Shown here piece after piece: positions 1 to 7,511 of a stretch of 64,000 bases of DNA. The notes under the pieces are model-generated. The model saw only the letters and a program-made list of their open reading frames with translations, was not told the origin of the DNA and did no database searches. Location: positions 52,965-116,964 of the forward strand of contig NZ_JBGQOG010000016.1 of the NCBI RefSeq assembly GCF_052113705.1. The letters run 5' to 3'. Within the stretch, counting starts at the first letter, position 1; every line of letters starts with the position of its first letter. The position numbers were made by a program, and so were the translations under genes. The stretch comes from JBGQOG01 sp052113705 (lineage in GTDB: Bacteria > Pseudomonadota > Alphaproteobacteria > Rhodobacterales > Rhodobacteraceae).

Positions 1-626
1 GCGCCCCGGTGGTGATAGACCACGCCCTTCGGCCGCCCCGTCGTGCCCGACGTGTAATTGAGCGCGAGGCTTTCCCATTCATCCTGCGGCATGATCCAGT
101 CAAAGTCCGGATCGCCCGCGTCCAGCAGCGCCTCATAGTCCGGATAGCGGCCCGTGGTGGGAAAGCCTGCGCCATGATCGGGCACTTCGATGATCTTCGG
201 CCCCGCCCCCTCCATGCGCGCCACCGCCGCCTCGGCCAGCGGCAGGAACTGCGTGTCGCAGAGCAGCACCCTCGCCTCTCCATGCCCGAAGATATAGGCG
301 ACCGTGTCCGCATCGAGGCGGATGTTGATCGCGTTGAGAATCGCCCCCGTGGCGGGCACGGCGAAATGCGCCTCGGCATGGGCGGGCACGTTGGGCAAGA
401 GCGTGGCCACCACGTCGCCGGGCCGCACGCCCATTGCCACCAGCGCGCTGGCCAGCCGGGTGACGCGCGCGTGGTACTCTGCATAGGTCAGACGGTGGTT
501 GTGATAAACCAGCGCCTCGCGCGTGGCAAAGACCTCGGCGGCGCGGCGCAGATGCGACAGCGGCGTCAGGGGCACGTAATTCGCCGGGGTCTTGTCCAAC
601 CCGCTTTCATCCGCCAGCCAGCCCAT
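1..626 (-). CDS. acyl-CoA synthetase (AMP-binding), N-terminal 208 residues, cut by window edge
   Basis: Reading leftward from the ATG at 626, an open frame runs off the window. It starts MGWLADESGLDKTPANYVPL and reaches the AMP-binding P-loop TSGTTGRPKG about 15 residues before the cut, the signature of the acyl-adenylate-forming (ANL) superfamily that activates carboxylic acids as acyl-AMP and then acyl-CoA. The N-terminal style (LRRAAEVF, ALVYHNHRLTY) is that of medium/long-chain acyl-CoA ligases of the AlkK/DmdB type in Rhodobacterales, but the substrate-deciding C-terminal half is outside, so fatty-acid versus methylmercaptopropionate-type specificity cannot be settled. No partner gene is visible; tRNA-Val lies upstream on the same strand. 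Confidence 0.9.
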   Translation of the reverse strand, partial: MGWLADESGLDKTPANYVPLTPLSHLRRAAEVFATREALVYHNHRLTYAEYHARVTRLASALVAMGVRPGDVVATLLPNVPAHAEAHFAVPATGAILNAINIRLDADTVAYIFGHGEARVLLCDTQFLPLAEAAVARMEGAGPKIIEVPDHGAGFPTTGRYPDYEALLDAGDPDFDWIMPQDEWESLALNYTSGTTGRPKGVVYHHRG

Positions 627-981
627 CCTGCCCCCCAAAGTCCTTTCCGCAAACACTAGCAGGCGGAGGCTGCTTGGCGACGGAAAAATCCCGTGCATCA
701 GGAAAGAAAGGCAAACCCTGCCCCCCGATCACAGCCCGCGTCATCGCCGCTCCGGGCGGCCCTTTGCGCGCGGCACCGGGCGGCGCAACACACCGGCAGC
801 CGCCACGGGTGGCGCAAGGGTCACGGGGGTCACGGGGGGCACAGGGGTCATTCGGGGCGCGGGGTTCATGCGGGGCCAGTGCCGCAGCAGGTGGCCCCGG
901 CGCCCTATGGGTTCACGAACCTGCGCGCCGTCACAAATGCAAGAAGCCGCAGCGCTAAGCTACGGCTTCTCAACAGAATGA
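627..981. other. intergenic gap, no supported gene
   Basis: Between the acyl-CoA synthetase start and tRNA-Val. Open frames here are short and of unnatural composition. Around 820-880 there is a low-complexity run built on imperfect repeats of GTCACGGGG, which gives a chance glycine/arginine-rich reading. I see no convincing promoter or RNA. Confidence 0.5.
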
Positions 982-1056
982 TGGTGGGTGATAAGGGATT
1001 TGAACCCCTGACATCTTCGATGTGAACGAAGCGCTCTACCACTGAGCTAATCACCC
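982..1056 (-). tRNA. tRNA-Val (anticodon CAC)
   Basis: Minus-strand cloverleaf starting GGGTGAT at 1056, D-arm AGCTCAGTGGTAGAGC, anticodon stem CTTCG/CGAAG with loop TTCACAT (anticodon CAC, reads GUG), T-arm with GGTTCAAATCC, acceptor ATCACCC, discriminator A and an encoded CCA (984-982). It sits 20 bp downstream of the HU-like gene on the same strand and may be co-transcribed with it. Confidence 0.96.
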
Positions 1057-1075
1057 GGTGACGCGGTGTTTAGCG

Positions 1076-1432
1076 TCACTCTGCGGGCTCTGCAAGACCC
1101 AATTCTTCAGTTTTTTTCCCGCCGCCTTCGCCACCGCGTTTCAGCTTGATCACCATGATCTCGCCCCCGGCCTTGTCGATCTGACGGCTGACTTTCAGCC
1201 GGCCCAGCGGCGGCAGCACCAGCGATTCACCGGACGCCAAGGCATCGCCCAGCATTTGCAGCGTGGCCTCGATCACGCCTTTCGCCTCGCCGCGCTTGGC
1301 CCCGGAAGCCTTCACCACGCGATCAACAAAATCCTTTTTCTTCAGCATCAGCGTGCCCTCCGGCCCTTCGGCCGCGACACCGCCGTCAATCACTTGATCG
1401 TCTTGGGGAGAATCCGTTGTGGAACTGGCCAT
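1076..1432 (-). CDS. HU/IHF-family DNA-binding protein, divergent, extended at both ends
   Basis: 118 residues. The core (about 28-100: KKKDFVDRVVKASGAKRGEA, then VIEATLQMLGDALASGESLVL) is the HU/IHF fold, a nucleoid protein that bends DNA. It differs from a textbook HU: about 27 extra residues at the N-terminus rich in S/D/G, a Gly/Lys then acidic tail, and no recognisable RNPxTG arm-tip motif (the arm region reads VSRQIDKAGG). I chose the ATG at 1432 because GAGG lies 6 nt upstream; an in-frame ATG at 1444 has no ribosome-binding site. Location close to lon is usual for hup in alphaproteobacteria, but here a gene on the opposite strand lies between them. Confidence 0.85.
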   Translation of the reverse strand: MASSTTDSPQDDQVIDGGVAAEGPEGTLMLKKKDFVDRVVKASGAKRGEAKGVIEATLQMLGDALASGESLVLPPLGRLKVSRQIDKAGGEIMVIKLKRGGEGGGKKTEELGLAEPAE

Positions 1433-1601
1433 CACATGCCTCATATAAAATGGCGGAACTCTTTGAACGATAGGCGGGAATCGGGATATCCGCTACAGGG
1501 AACCCGAAACGGCCCCTATTTTACTGCCCAAATGCGACTTGCTTGTCGCAGCTTGGGCAAGCGGTTAAATTTAGCGCAGATTTATGTATTTGGAGAGAGA
1601 A

Positions 1602-2525
1602 ATGCTGTTGCCCACCCGCCTGTCTCTGGTGTTCTCCTTTGTGGTGCTGTCCCCCCTCGCCCTGGCACCGCTGCCGCTGGCGGCGCAATCGGCATCGGAA
1701 ACCGCGATGGTGAAGATGCCCGACACGCTGGTCACCCTGCGCGACGGGATCGAGCCGACCTATGGTTGGGGCGATGTGGAGCCCGGTGACATCGGTCAGG
1801 TGCGCCGCCTCGACAATGACGGCGACCTGGTGGTCGATTTCCCGGGCAAGGACGTCTCTGGCTGGGCCTCGCCGGTGGATGAGATGCAGCCGGTGATTGG
1901 CGAGGGCATGCTGGTCGAACGCGGTCCCGACTGGAAATGGCAGGATCAGGATGGGGGCGCCGGGCGGCAGGGCAATGTGACGGCGCTCAAGGACAATGGC
2001 TGGGTGGAGGTCACCTGGCCCAACGGCACCACCAATGATTACCGCTGGGATCAGGGCGGGCTCTACGACCTGCGGGCGGTTGATCTGGGGATGCATGCCT
2101 CGCAAATGGCCGGGGCGGTGGTGGACGATGACCTGCGCGCCAGCCGCTTTGGCAGCTGGACGGTGCTGCGTCAGGGCGAGCAATTGTCTTTTGTCGCCGA
2201 GGACGGCGGGATGCAGATCGAATTCTGGAGCCAATCCAATGGCTGGTTCGATTTTCGCAATCAGATGGGGCAATGGACCTATTATTCCAGCAGCTCGAAA
2301 GAGACCGATACGTCAGAGCTGACCGAGGTGATCGCGCCCACGGATGAGGAGCCGGTGGGCCTGACGAAATTCGGCGAGTGGCGCCTGCGGGTGACGGCAA
2401 CCGACATCTATCTCAGCCATCCCGGCAATGATTTTGAGCTGGATATCCCGGCCCAGACCCCGGCAAGTTTTGAGGTGCAGTTCTACGACGGCAAGGTTGA
2501 GACCATCGCGGCCGACACCCCGTAA
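1602..2525 (+). CDS. secreted protein with Mind-bomb SH3-like repeat and MIB/HERC2-type domain
   Basis: 307 residues. Starts at the ATG at 1602 (GGAGAGA just upstream; the ATG at 1584 has none). A signal peptide (hydrophobic core LSLVFSFVVLSPLALA, likely cleavage near LAAQS, residue 29) predicts export. Residues about 45-98 (PTYGWGDVEPGDIGQV, then DGDLVVDFP, SGWASP) resemble the Mind-bomb SH3-like repeat, and about 104-158 follow the MIB/HERC2 pattern: VERGPDWKWQDQDGG, G.V, DNGWVEVTW, NG..N.YR, YDL. After that come two beta-rich units each starting FG(S/E)W (about 183 and 257). MIB/HERC2 domains are known chiefly from eukaryotic ubiquitin ligases, where they bind protein ligands; no RING or HECT is present here. 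Function unknown; a periplasmic binding or structural role is my inference. It stands alone on the plus strand between hup and lon. Confidence 0.8.
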   Translation: MLLPTRLSLVFSFVVLSPLALAPLPLAAQSASETAMVKMPDTLVTLRDGIEPTYGWGDVEPGDIGQVRRLDNDGDLVVDFPGKDVSGWASPVDEMQPVIGEGMLVERGPDWKWQDQDGGAGRQGNVTALKDNGWVEVTWPNGTTNDYRWDQGGLYDLRAVDLGMHASQMAGAVVDDDLRASRFGSWTVLRQGEQLSFVAEDGGMQIEFWSQSNGWFDFRNQMGQWTYYSSSSKETDTSELTEVIAPTDEEPVGLTKFGEWRLRVTATDIYLSHPGNDFELDIPAQTPASFEVQFYDGKVETIAADTP

Positions 2526-2588
2526 GGCGCGTCACCACCGGAAGGCGCCCAGAGCATGGCGCGGGACGAGATTGGACAGACAAAAAAG

Positions 2589-2614
2589 GGCCCCCGCTTT
2601 CACGGGGGCCTTTT
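2589..2614. terminator. bidirectional intrinsic terminator between the MIB-like gene and lon
   Basis: Perfect 8-bp stem GGCCCCCG (2589-2596) / CGGGGGCC (2603-2610) with a 6-nt loop, TTTT on the right and a run of A on the left, so it can end transcripts from both convergent genes. Confidence 0.9.
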
Positions 2615-2634
2615 CAATAGGATAGAGGCCTATC

Positions 2635-5043
2635 TTAATGTGCCGTGGCCGCAGGAGCCGCGGTGCCCGCCAGTTTGGCGGCCAGCGCGGCCGCCTCTTC
2701 GGCGGCCTCGTCCCATTCCACCGGCTCGGGCGCGCGCACCAGCGCGCGGGCCAGAACCTCGCGCACATGGCTGACCGGAATGATCTCGAGGCCCTCTTTC
2801 ACATTGTCCGGAATGTCCTGCAGATCCTTGGCGTTTTCCTGCGGGATCATCACCGTCTTGATGCCGCCCCGCAGCGCCGCGAGCAGTTTTTCCTTCAGCC
2901 CGCCGATCGGCAGCACATTGCCGCGCAAGGTCACCTCACCCGTCATCGCCACATCGCGTTTCACCGCAATCCCGGTCAGCACCGAGACAATCGAAGTGAC
3001 CATGGCGATCCCGGCGCTCGGCCCGTCCTTCGGGGTCGCCCCTTCCGGCACGTGCACGTGGATGTCCACCGCCTCGAACTTCGGCGGTTTCACCCCGATT
3101 TCCGGGCTGATCGAGCGGACATAGGAGGAAGCCGCCTCGATGGATTCCTTCATCACATCGCCGAGTTTCCCCGTGGTCTTCATCCGGCCCTTGCCCGGCA
3201 GTTTCAGCGCCTCGATCTGCAGAAGATCGCCGCCGACAGAGGTCCAAGCCAGCCCGGTCACCACGCCGACCTGATCCTCCAGCTCGGCCAGACCATGGCG
3301 ATGCCGCTGCACGCCGAGATATTCCTCGACCTTGGCTTCATCCACCGCCACCGACTTGACCTTGCCCTTCAGGATCTCGGTCACCGCCTTGCGGGCGATT
3401 TTCGCCAGTTCCCGCTCCAGATTCCGCACCCCGGCTTCGCGGGTGTAATAGCGGATCACATGGGTCAGCGCGGCGTCGCTGATCGAGAATTCGGCCTTTT
3501 TCAGCCCGTGATTCTTGATCTGCTTCGGCACCAGATGCTGGATGGCAATCTCGCGCTTTTCATCCTCGGTATAGCCCGAGAGCGGGATGATCTCCATCCG
3601 GTCCAGAAGCGGCCCCGGCATGTTGTAGCTGTTGGCCGTGGTCAGGAACATCACGTTCGAGAGGTCATATTCCACCTCAAGATAGTGATCGGCAAAGGTC
3701 GCGTTTTGCTCCGGGTCCAGAACCTCCAGCATCGCCGAGGCGGGATCGCCGCGGAAATCCTGCCCCATCTTGTCGATTTCATCGAGCAAGATCAGCGGGT
3801 TGGTGGTTTTGGCCTTTTTCAGCGCCTGGATGATCTTGCCCGGCATCGAGCCGATATAGGTCCGGCGGTGGCCGCGAATTTCCGACTCGTCCCGGACCCC
3901 GCCGAGCGAGATGCGGATGAACTCGCGCCCCGTGGCCTTCGCCACAGAACGGCCCAGCGAGGTTTTGCCCACGCCCGGAGGTCCGACGAGGCAGAGGATC
4001 GGCCCCTTCATCTTGGTCGCGCGCGCCTGCACCGCCAGATATTCGACGATGCGTTCCTTGACCTTTTCCAGCCCGTAGTGATCGGCATCGAGCACGGCCT
4101 CGGCCGCGTTCAGATCCTTTTTCACCCGGGATTTCACGCCCCAGGGCAGCGCCAGCAGCCAATCGAGATAGTTGCGCACCACCGTCGCCTCGGCCGACAT
4201 CGGCGACATGGATTTGAGCTTTTTCAGCTCGCCCTCGGCCTTGTCGCGCGCCTCTTTCGAGAATTTGGTGGCGGCGATCTTCGCCTCCAGCTCGGCCACT
4301 TCATTCTGGCCATCCTCGCCATCGCCGAGTTCCTTCTGAATGGCCTTCATCTGCTCATTCAGATAATACTCGCGCTGGGTGCGCTCCATCTGGTTCTTGA
4401 CGCGGGATTTGATCTTTTTCTCGACCTGCAGCACCGACATTTCGCCCTGCATCAGGCCAAAGACCTTCTCCAGACGCTCGGCGACGTTCAGCGTCTCCAA
4501 CAGCGCCTGTTTCTCGGCCACTTCGATGCCGAGATGCCCCGAGACGAGATCGGCCAGCTTGTCGGCATCGCGGCTTTCCGCAATGGCGGCCAGCGCCTCC
4601 TCGGGGGTGTTTTTCTTGATCTTGGCGTAGCGCTCAAACTCATCGCCGACCGTGCGCAAGAGGGCCTTGACGGTGTCGGCATCCCCCGGCGTTTCGGTCA
4701 GGGTTTCGGCATGCGCCTCAAAGAACTGTTCATTTTCAACGAATTCGGTGATCCGCACCCGCGATTTGCCCTCGACCAGCACCTTGACGGTGCCATCGGG
4801 CAGTTTCAGCAGCTGCAGCACATTGGCGAGCACGCCCGTGCGATAGATCCCCTCGGTCGTGGGTTCATCCACGCCCGGGTCGATCTGGCTGGCCAGCAGG
4901 ATCTGCCGGTCATCGGCCATCACCTCTTCCAGCGCGCGGACCGATTTCTCGCGCCCCACGAAGAGCGGCACGATCATATGCGGAAACACGACAATGTCGC
5001 GCAGCGGCAGGACGGGAAAGCTCGATGCAAGAGTCTGGTTCAT
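2635..5043 (-). CDS. lon: Lon ATP-dependent endopeptidase
   Basis: 802 residues, normal Lon length. An N-terminal LON substrate-binding domain begins FPVLPLRDIVVFPHMIVPLF; an AAA+ module follows with Walker A GPPGVGKTSLG (around 354) and Walker B LILLDEIDKM; the C-terminal S16 peptidase domain carries the catalytic serine in KDGPSAGIAM (around 677) with the partner lysine downstream. It degrades misfolded and regulatory proteins in the cytoplasm. The start at 5043 (MNQTLASS) has AGAGGA 7 nt upstream; an in-frame ATG at 5112 adds 23 residues with no homology or ribosome-binding site. A shared terminator lies downstream. Confidence 0.97.
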   Translation of the reverse strand: MNQTLASSFPVLPLRDIVVFPHMIVPLFVGREKSVRALEEVMADDRQILLASQIDPGVDEPTTEGIYRTGVLANVLQLLKLPDGTVKVLVEGKSRVRITEFVENEQFFEAHAETLTETPGDADTVKALLRTVGDEFERYAKIKKNTPEEALAAIAESRDADKLADLVSGHLGIEVAEKQALLETLNVAERLEKVFGLMQGEMSVLQVEKKIKSRVKNQMERTQREYYLNEQMKAIQKELGDGEDGQNEVAELEAKIAATKFSKEARDKAEGELKKLKSMSPMSAEATVVRNYLDWLLALPWGVKSRVKKDLNAAEAVLDADHYGLEKVKERIVEYLAVQARATKMKGPILCLVGPPGVGKTSLGRSVAKATGREFIRISLGGVRDESEIRGHRRTYIGSMPGKIIQALKKAKTTNPLILLDEIDKMGQDFRGDPASAMLEVLDPEQNATFADHYLEVEYDLSNVMFLTTANSYNMPGPLLDRMEIIPLSGYTEDEKREIAIQHLVPKQIKNHGLKKAEFSISDAALTHVIRYYTREAGVRNLERELAKIARKAVTEILKGKVKSVAVDEAKVEEYLGVQRHRHGLAELEDQVGVVTGLAWTSVGGDLLQIEALKLPGKGRMKTTGKLGDVMKESIEAASSYVRSISPEIGVKPPKFEAVDIHVHVPEGATPKDGPSAGIAMVTSIVSVLTGIAVKRDVAMTGEVTLRGNVLPIGGLKEKLLAALRGGIKTVMIPQENAKDLQDIPDNVKEGLEIIPVSHVREVLARALVRAPEPVEWDEAAEEAAALAAKLAGTAAPAATAH

Positions 5044-5379
5044 GCGTTTTCCTCTCTGGCAGGAAGGACGGCCCCGATGCGGCAGCGCGGCCTTCCCCGT
5101 TTCAGATCCCATATCTAGGGCGTGACCTGCGGGGGTTCAACCTCTGTCCGATGCGCCCAGAATGCGCCGCCTGCCCGACGGGGGCAAGAGTGCGCCGCAG
5201 GCGGAATGCATCAAAGGCCCGCGAGTCGTGCCGGGCGGCAGATCACCGCCACTTTACCGGGCAGTCCCGGGCCGCGCGGTTGAAACCACACCGCTCCGGT
5301 CCATCTCAACAAACAGAGGGGAGCGATATTACAAAGTGGCATCCCCCCGATGCAGGAGATCAGAGAGGCCGTCAGGATC
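5044..5379. other. gap upstream of lon, no firm gene
   Basis: This stretch holds the lon promoter region on the minus strand. Long open frames on both strands are products of high GC. I see no clear heat-shock (RpoH) promoter by eye. Confidence 0.4.
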
Positions 5380-5769
5380 ATGCCGTTTGTTCGCGCCCCC
5401 AATCCGCCCGCCAGAACCCGTTTCCGCCTGGCGCTGCGCGGGCTCTCCGCCGGGGCGAGGACCGGTAAGGCCCGGACGGCAGCGGGCCAGCCCGACGGTG
5501 CAGGTGGCACGTTCCCCCGGAACGGTGCCGGGCCCGGCGTCGGGGTCGGGGTCGGGGCCTCGCCTCCCCGCGCCCCCGCGGATTCCGCACGCGGCCCGGA
5601 TAGGTCTGCGCGCGGTCCCGACACGGCAGAGGTCTACGGCCCGCCCCGGCCGCCCGGTCCTGACGGCGCGCCCGGGCGCGCGGTTGCAGGATGGTGGATC
5701 CTCCCCGCCGCAGCAATTGGCGCCATCGTCTGGTCTGTCCTCTTGCACAGGATCATCACCTCGCAGTGA
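5380..5769 (+). CDS. doubtful ORF: proline/glycine-rich, C-terminal membrane anchor
   Basis: 129 codons from the ATG at 5380 (TCAGGA just upstream). About 100 residues of P/G/R/A-rich low-complexity sequence, including a (GV)4 run coded by repeated GGGGTC, are followed by WWILPAAAIGAIVWSVLLHRI, a plausible single transmembrane helix close to the stop, as in tail-anchored proteins. GC3 is high, but that is also true of non-coding frames here. No homology recognised. It may be non-coding low-complexity DNA; the helix just before a stop is the only reason to list it. Confidence 0.3.
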   Translation: MPFVRAPNPPARTRFRLALRGLSAGARTGKARTAAGQPDGAGGTFPRNGAGPGVGVGVGASPPRAPADSARGPDRSARGPDTAEVYGPPRPPGPDGAPGRAVAGWWILPAAAIGAIVWSVLLHRIITSQ

Positions 5770-5880
5770 AGCGGTGCGCGTTCGTCGGCCCGCCCCTGCT
5801 CTGGCCAGTGCAAAGCTTGACCGGTGCTTTGTTGGGGCATCCCGTTGCCGGGAAACCCTGCTGTCAGCCGATCAGGGGCA

Positions 5881-5960
5881 GCAACACCGGCGGTCGGCAA
5901 CACGGGCGGTCAGCCAATCGGGCGCTCAACAGACCGGGCCGCCAACAGATCAGGCGGTCA
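5881..5960. repeat. degenerate 16-bp tandem repeat, five units
   Basis: Five consecutive 16-mers: GCAACACCGGCGGTCG, GCAACACGGGCGGTCA, GCCAATCGGGCGCTCA, ACAGACCGGGCCGCCA, ACAGATCAGGCGGTCA. The last overlaps the stop codon of the histidine kinase gene. Units are imperfect but in register. Confidence 0.6.
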
Positions 5961-7277
5961 GCGTGCGAGAACCACCTCGACCTGCAGCCCCCCCAGCCGT
6001 TCGCTCTCGCCCAGCCGGATCGCGCCGCCATGGCTGCGGGCAATATCGGCGGCGATGGACAGGCCCAGCCCCACGCCCTGCCCCTTGTTCTGGTTGCGCG
6101 CGGGGTCCAGCCGCGTGAAGGGGCGCATCGCCTCTTCGCGCCGCTCGGCGGGAATCCCCGGCCCGTCATCCTCCACCACGATGCGCAACGCCCGTGGCCC
6201 CAGAAACACCGAGACCTCGGCCCGCGCGCCGTAGCGCACCGCATTGCCGATCAGATTGTCCAGCGCCCGGCGCAGGCTGTCGGGGCGGAATGTCGCGGTG
6301 CCCTCGCCCAACACCTCATGGAGCGTCACCGGACGCCCGGCCCGCTGCGCATCCTCCACCACGCCGCGCACGAATGCCGCAGGGTCCAGCACCTCGGGAT
6401 CGGTATCGGCGGCATCATCGCGGGCAAAGGCGAGGAAGGCATCGACCAGCCGCGCCATTTCCTCCACATCGCGCTCCAGCGCCGCCACATCCTCATCCTC
6501 GGGCAGCATCGACAGGCCCAGCCGCAGCCGGGTCAGCGGCGTGCGCAGATCATGGCTGATCCCCGAGAGCATCAGCGTGCGCTGCTCGATCTGCCGCTCG
6601 ATCCGCGCCCGCATGTCCAGAAAGGCCGCCCCTGCCGCCCGCACCTCGATCGCGCCCGAGGGGCGGTAGCGCACCACCCGGCCCTTGCCAAAGGCTTCCG
6701 CCGCATCGGCCATCCGCCGGATCGGCCGCAACTGATTGCGCAGGAACAAGAACGCCACCAGCGTCATCACCAGCGAGGTGGCCAGCATCAGCACGATCAG
6801 CTGATGCGGGTTGGAGGCCGAAACCCGGCGGCGGTCGAGCGAGATCTGCATCGGCCCCTGCCGGGTGGTCAGCACGACCCGGACCACGCGCGAGTTCGAC
6901 AGATCCACCGCCGTCACCTGCCCCAGCCCCCGGCGCAGCGTATCAATCACCACCCGGCCGGAGAAATCGTAAAACGCCCGCTGATCGCCGGTCTCGGCCG
7001 CCACCGGCAGCACCACCACGAGGTTCAGCGTCGCCCCCAGCGCCCCCGCCCGTGCCGCCGCCGTTGCCGCGTCCGGCGCCTGGTCGGCCAGAGATTCCAC
7101 CGCGATCAGCTCGGTCAGCAGCGCATCCGTCATCTGCCGGGTCACCCCTTCAAAGTGGCGCTGCAAGAACACCACCGACACCACCAGCTGGATGGTGATC
7201 ACCGGCAAAATCAGAATCGCCGCCGCCCGCCCATAGAGCCCGCGCGGCATCATCCGTTTCAGCCAGAGAAAATCCAT
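5958..7277 (-). CDS. EnvZ-type sensor histidine kinase
   Basis: 439 residues. N-terminal transmembrane helix (about 18-38), periplasmic sensor loop, second helix (about 159-178), HAMP region, then the kinase core: H-box SGISHDLRTPLTRLRL with phospho-acceptor His242, N-box DNLIGNAVRYG (340-350), G1 EDDGPGIP (369-376), G2 GQGVGLGLS (399-407). Architecture and H-box are those of EnvZ/OmpR-class osmosensing kinases. The start at 7277 has GGAG 7 nt upstream. There is no response regulator next to it: an MBL hydrolase diverges on one side, a gap and lon lie on the other, so it is an orphan here and its partner must be elsewhere. Ligand unknown. Confidence 0.9.
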   Translation of the reverse strand: MDFLWLKRMMPRGLYGRAAAILILPVITIQLVVSVVFLQRHFEGVTRQMTDALLTELIAVESLADQAPDAATAAARAGALGATLNLVVVLPVAAETGDQRAFYDFSGRVVIDTLRRGLGQVTAVDLSNSRVVRVVLTTRQGPMQISLDRRRVSASNPHQLIVLMLATSLVMTLVAFLFLRNQLRPIRRMADAAEAFGKGRVVRYRPSGAIEVRAAGAAFLDMRARIERQIEQRTLMLSGISHDLRTPLTRLRLGLSMLPEDEDVAALERDVEEMARLVDAFLAFARDDAADTDPEVLDPAAFVRGVVEDAQRAGRPVTLHEVLGEGTATFRPDSLRRALDNLIGNAVRYGARAEVSVFLGPRALRIVVEDDGPGIPAERREEAMRPFTRLDPARNQNKGQGVGLGLSIAADIARSHGGAIRLGESERLGGLQVEVVLAR

Positions 7278-7511
7278 GCCACAACTCCGCTATCGCGCCC
7301 GCAGCGCCCGCCACCGGTGCCGCCCCGCCCCGCCCGACCCTAGGCCGCGGCACCGCGAGAGAAAAGCCACAAGCGTCCCCGGCCCCCGCCGGGGCCGGTT
7401 ACCGCCGACCGATGCCATGATCCCGATGCCCCAACGCCGCCCGCCAAAAGCTGCTACCCCAAACACTGCTACCCCAAACGCTGCCACCCTGCCCCGCCCA
7501 AGGACTGCCCG

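Noticed and set aside
820..880. Collagen-like GSRGSRG frame
   Set aside because: Product of a GTCACGGGG low-complexity run; no start signal, no conservation evidence.
2638..5118. 826-codon open frame on the plus strand opposite lon
   Set aside because: Mirror of a GC-rich gene; sequence is His/Arg/Gln-rich with no family features, while the minus strand is an unmistakable Lon.
5881..5960. CRISPR array
   Set aside because: Units of 16 bp are contiguous with no unique spacers and no cas genes in the window.
5691..7343. 550-codon plus-strand frame opposite the histidine kinase
   Set aside because: Antisense shadow with unnatural composition; the minus strand has all kinase motifs.
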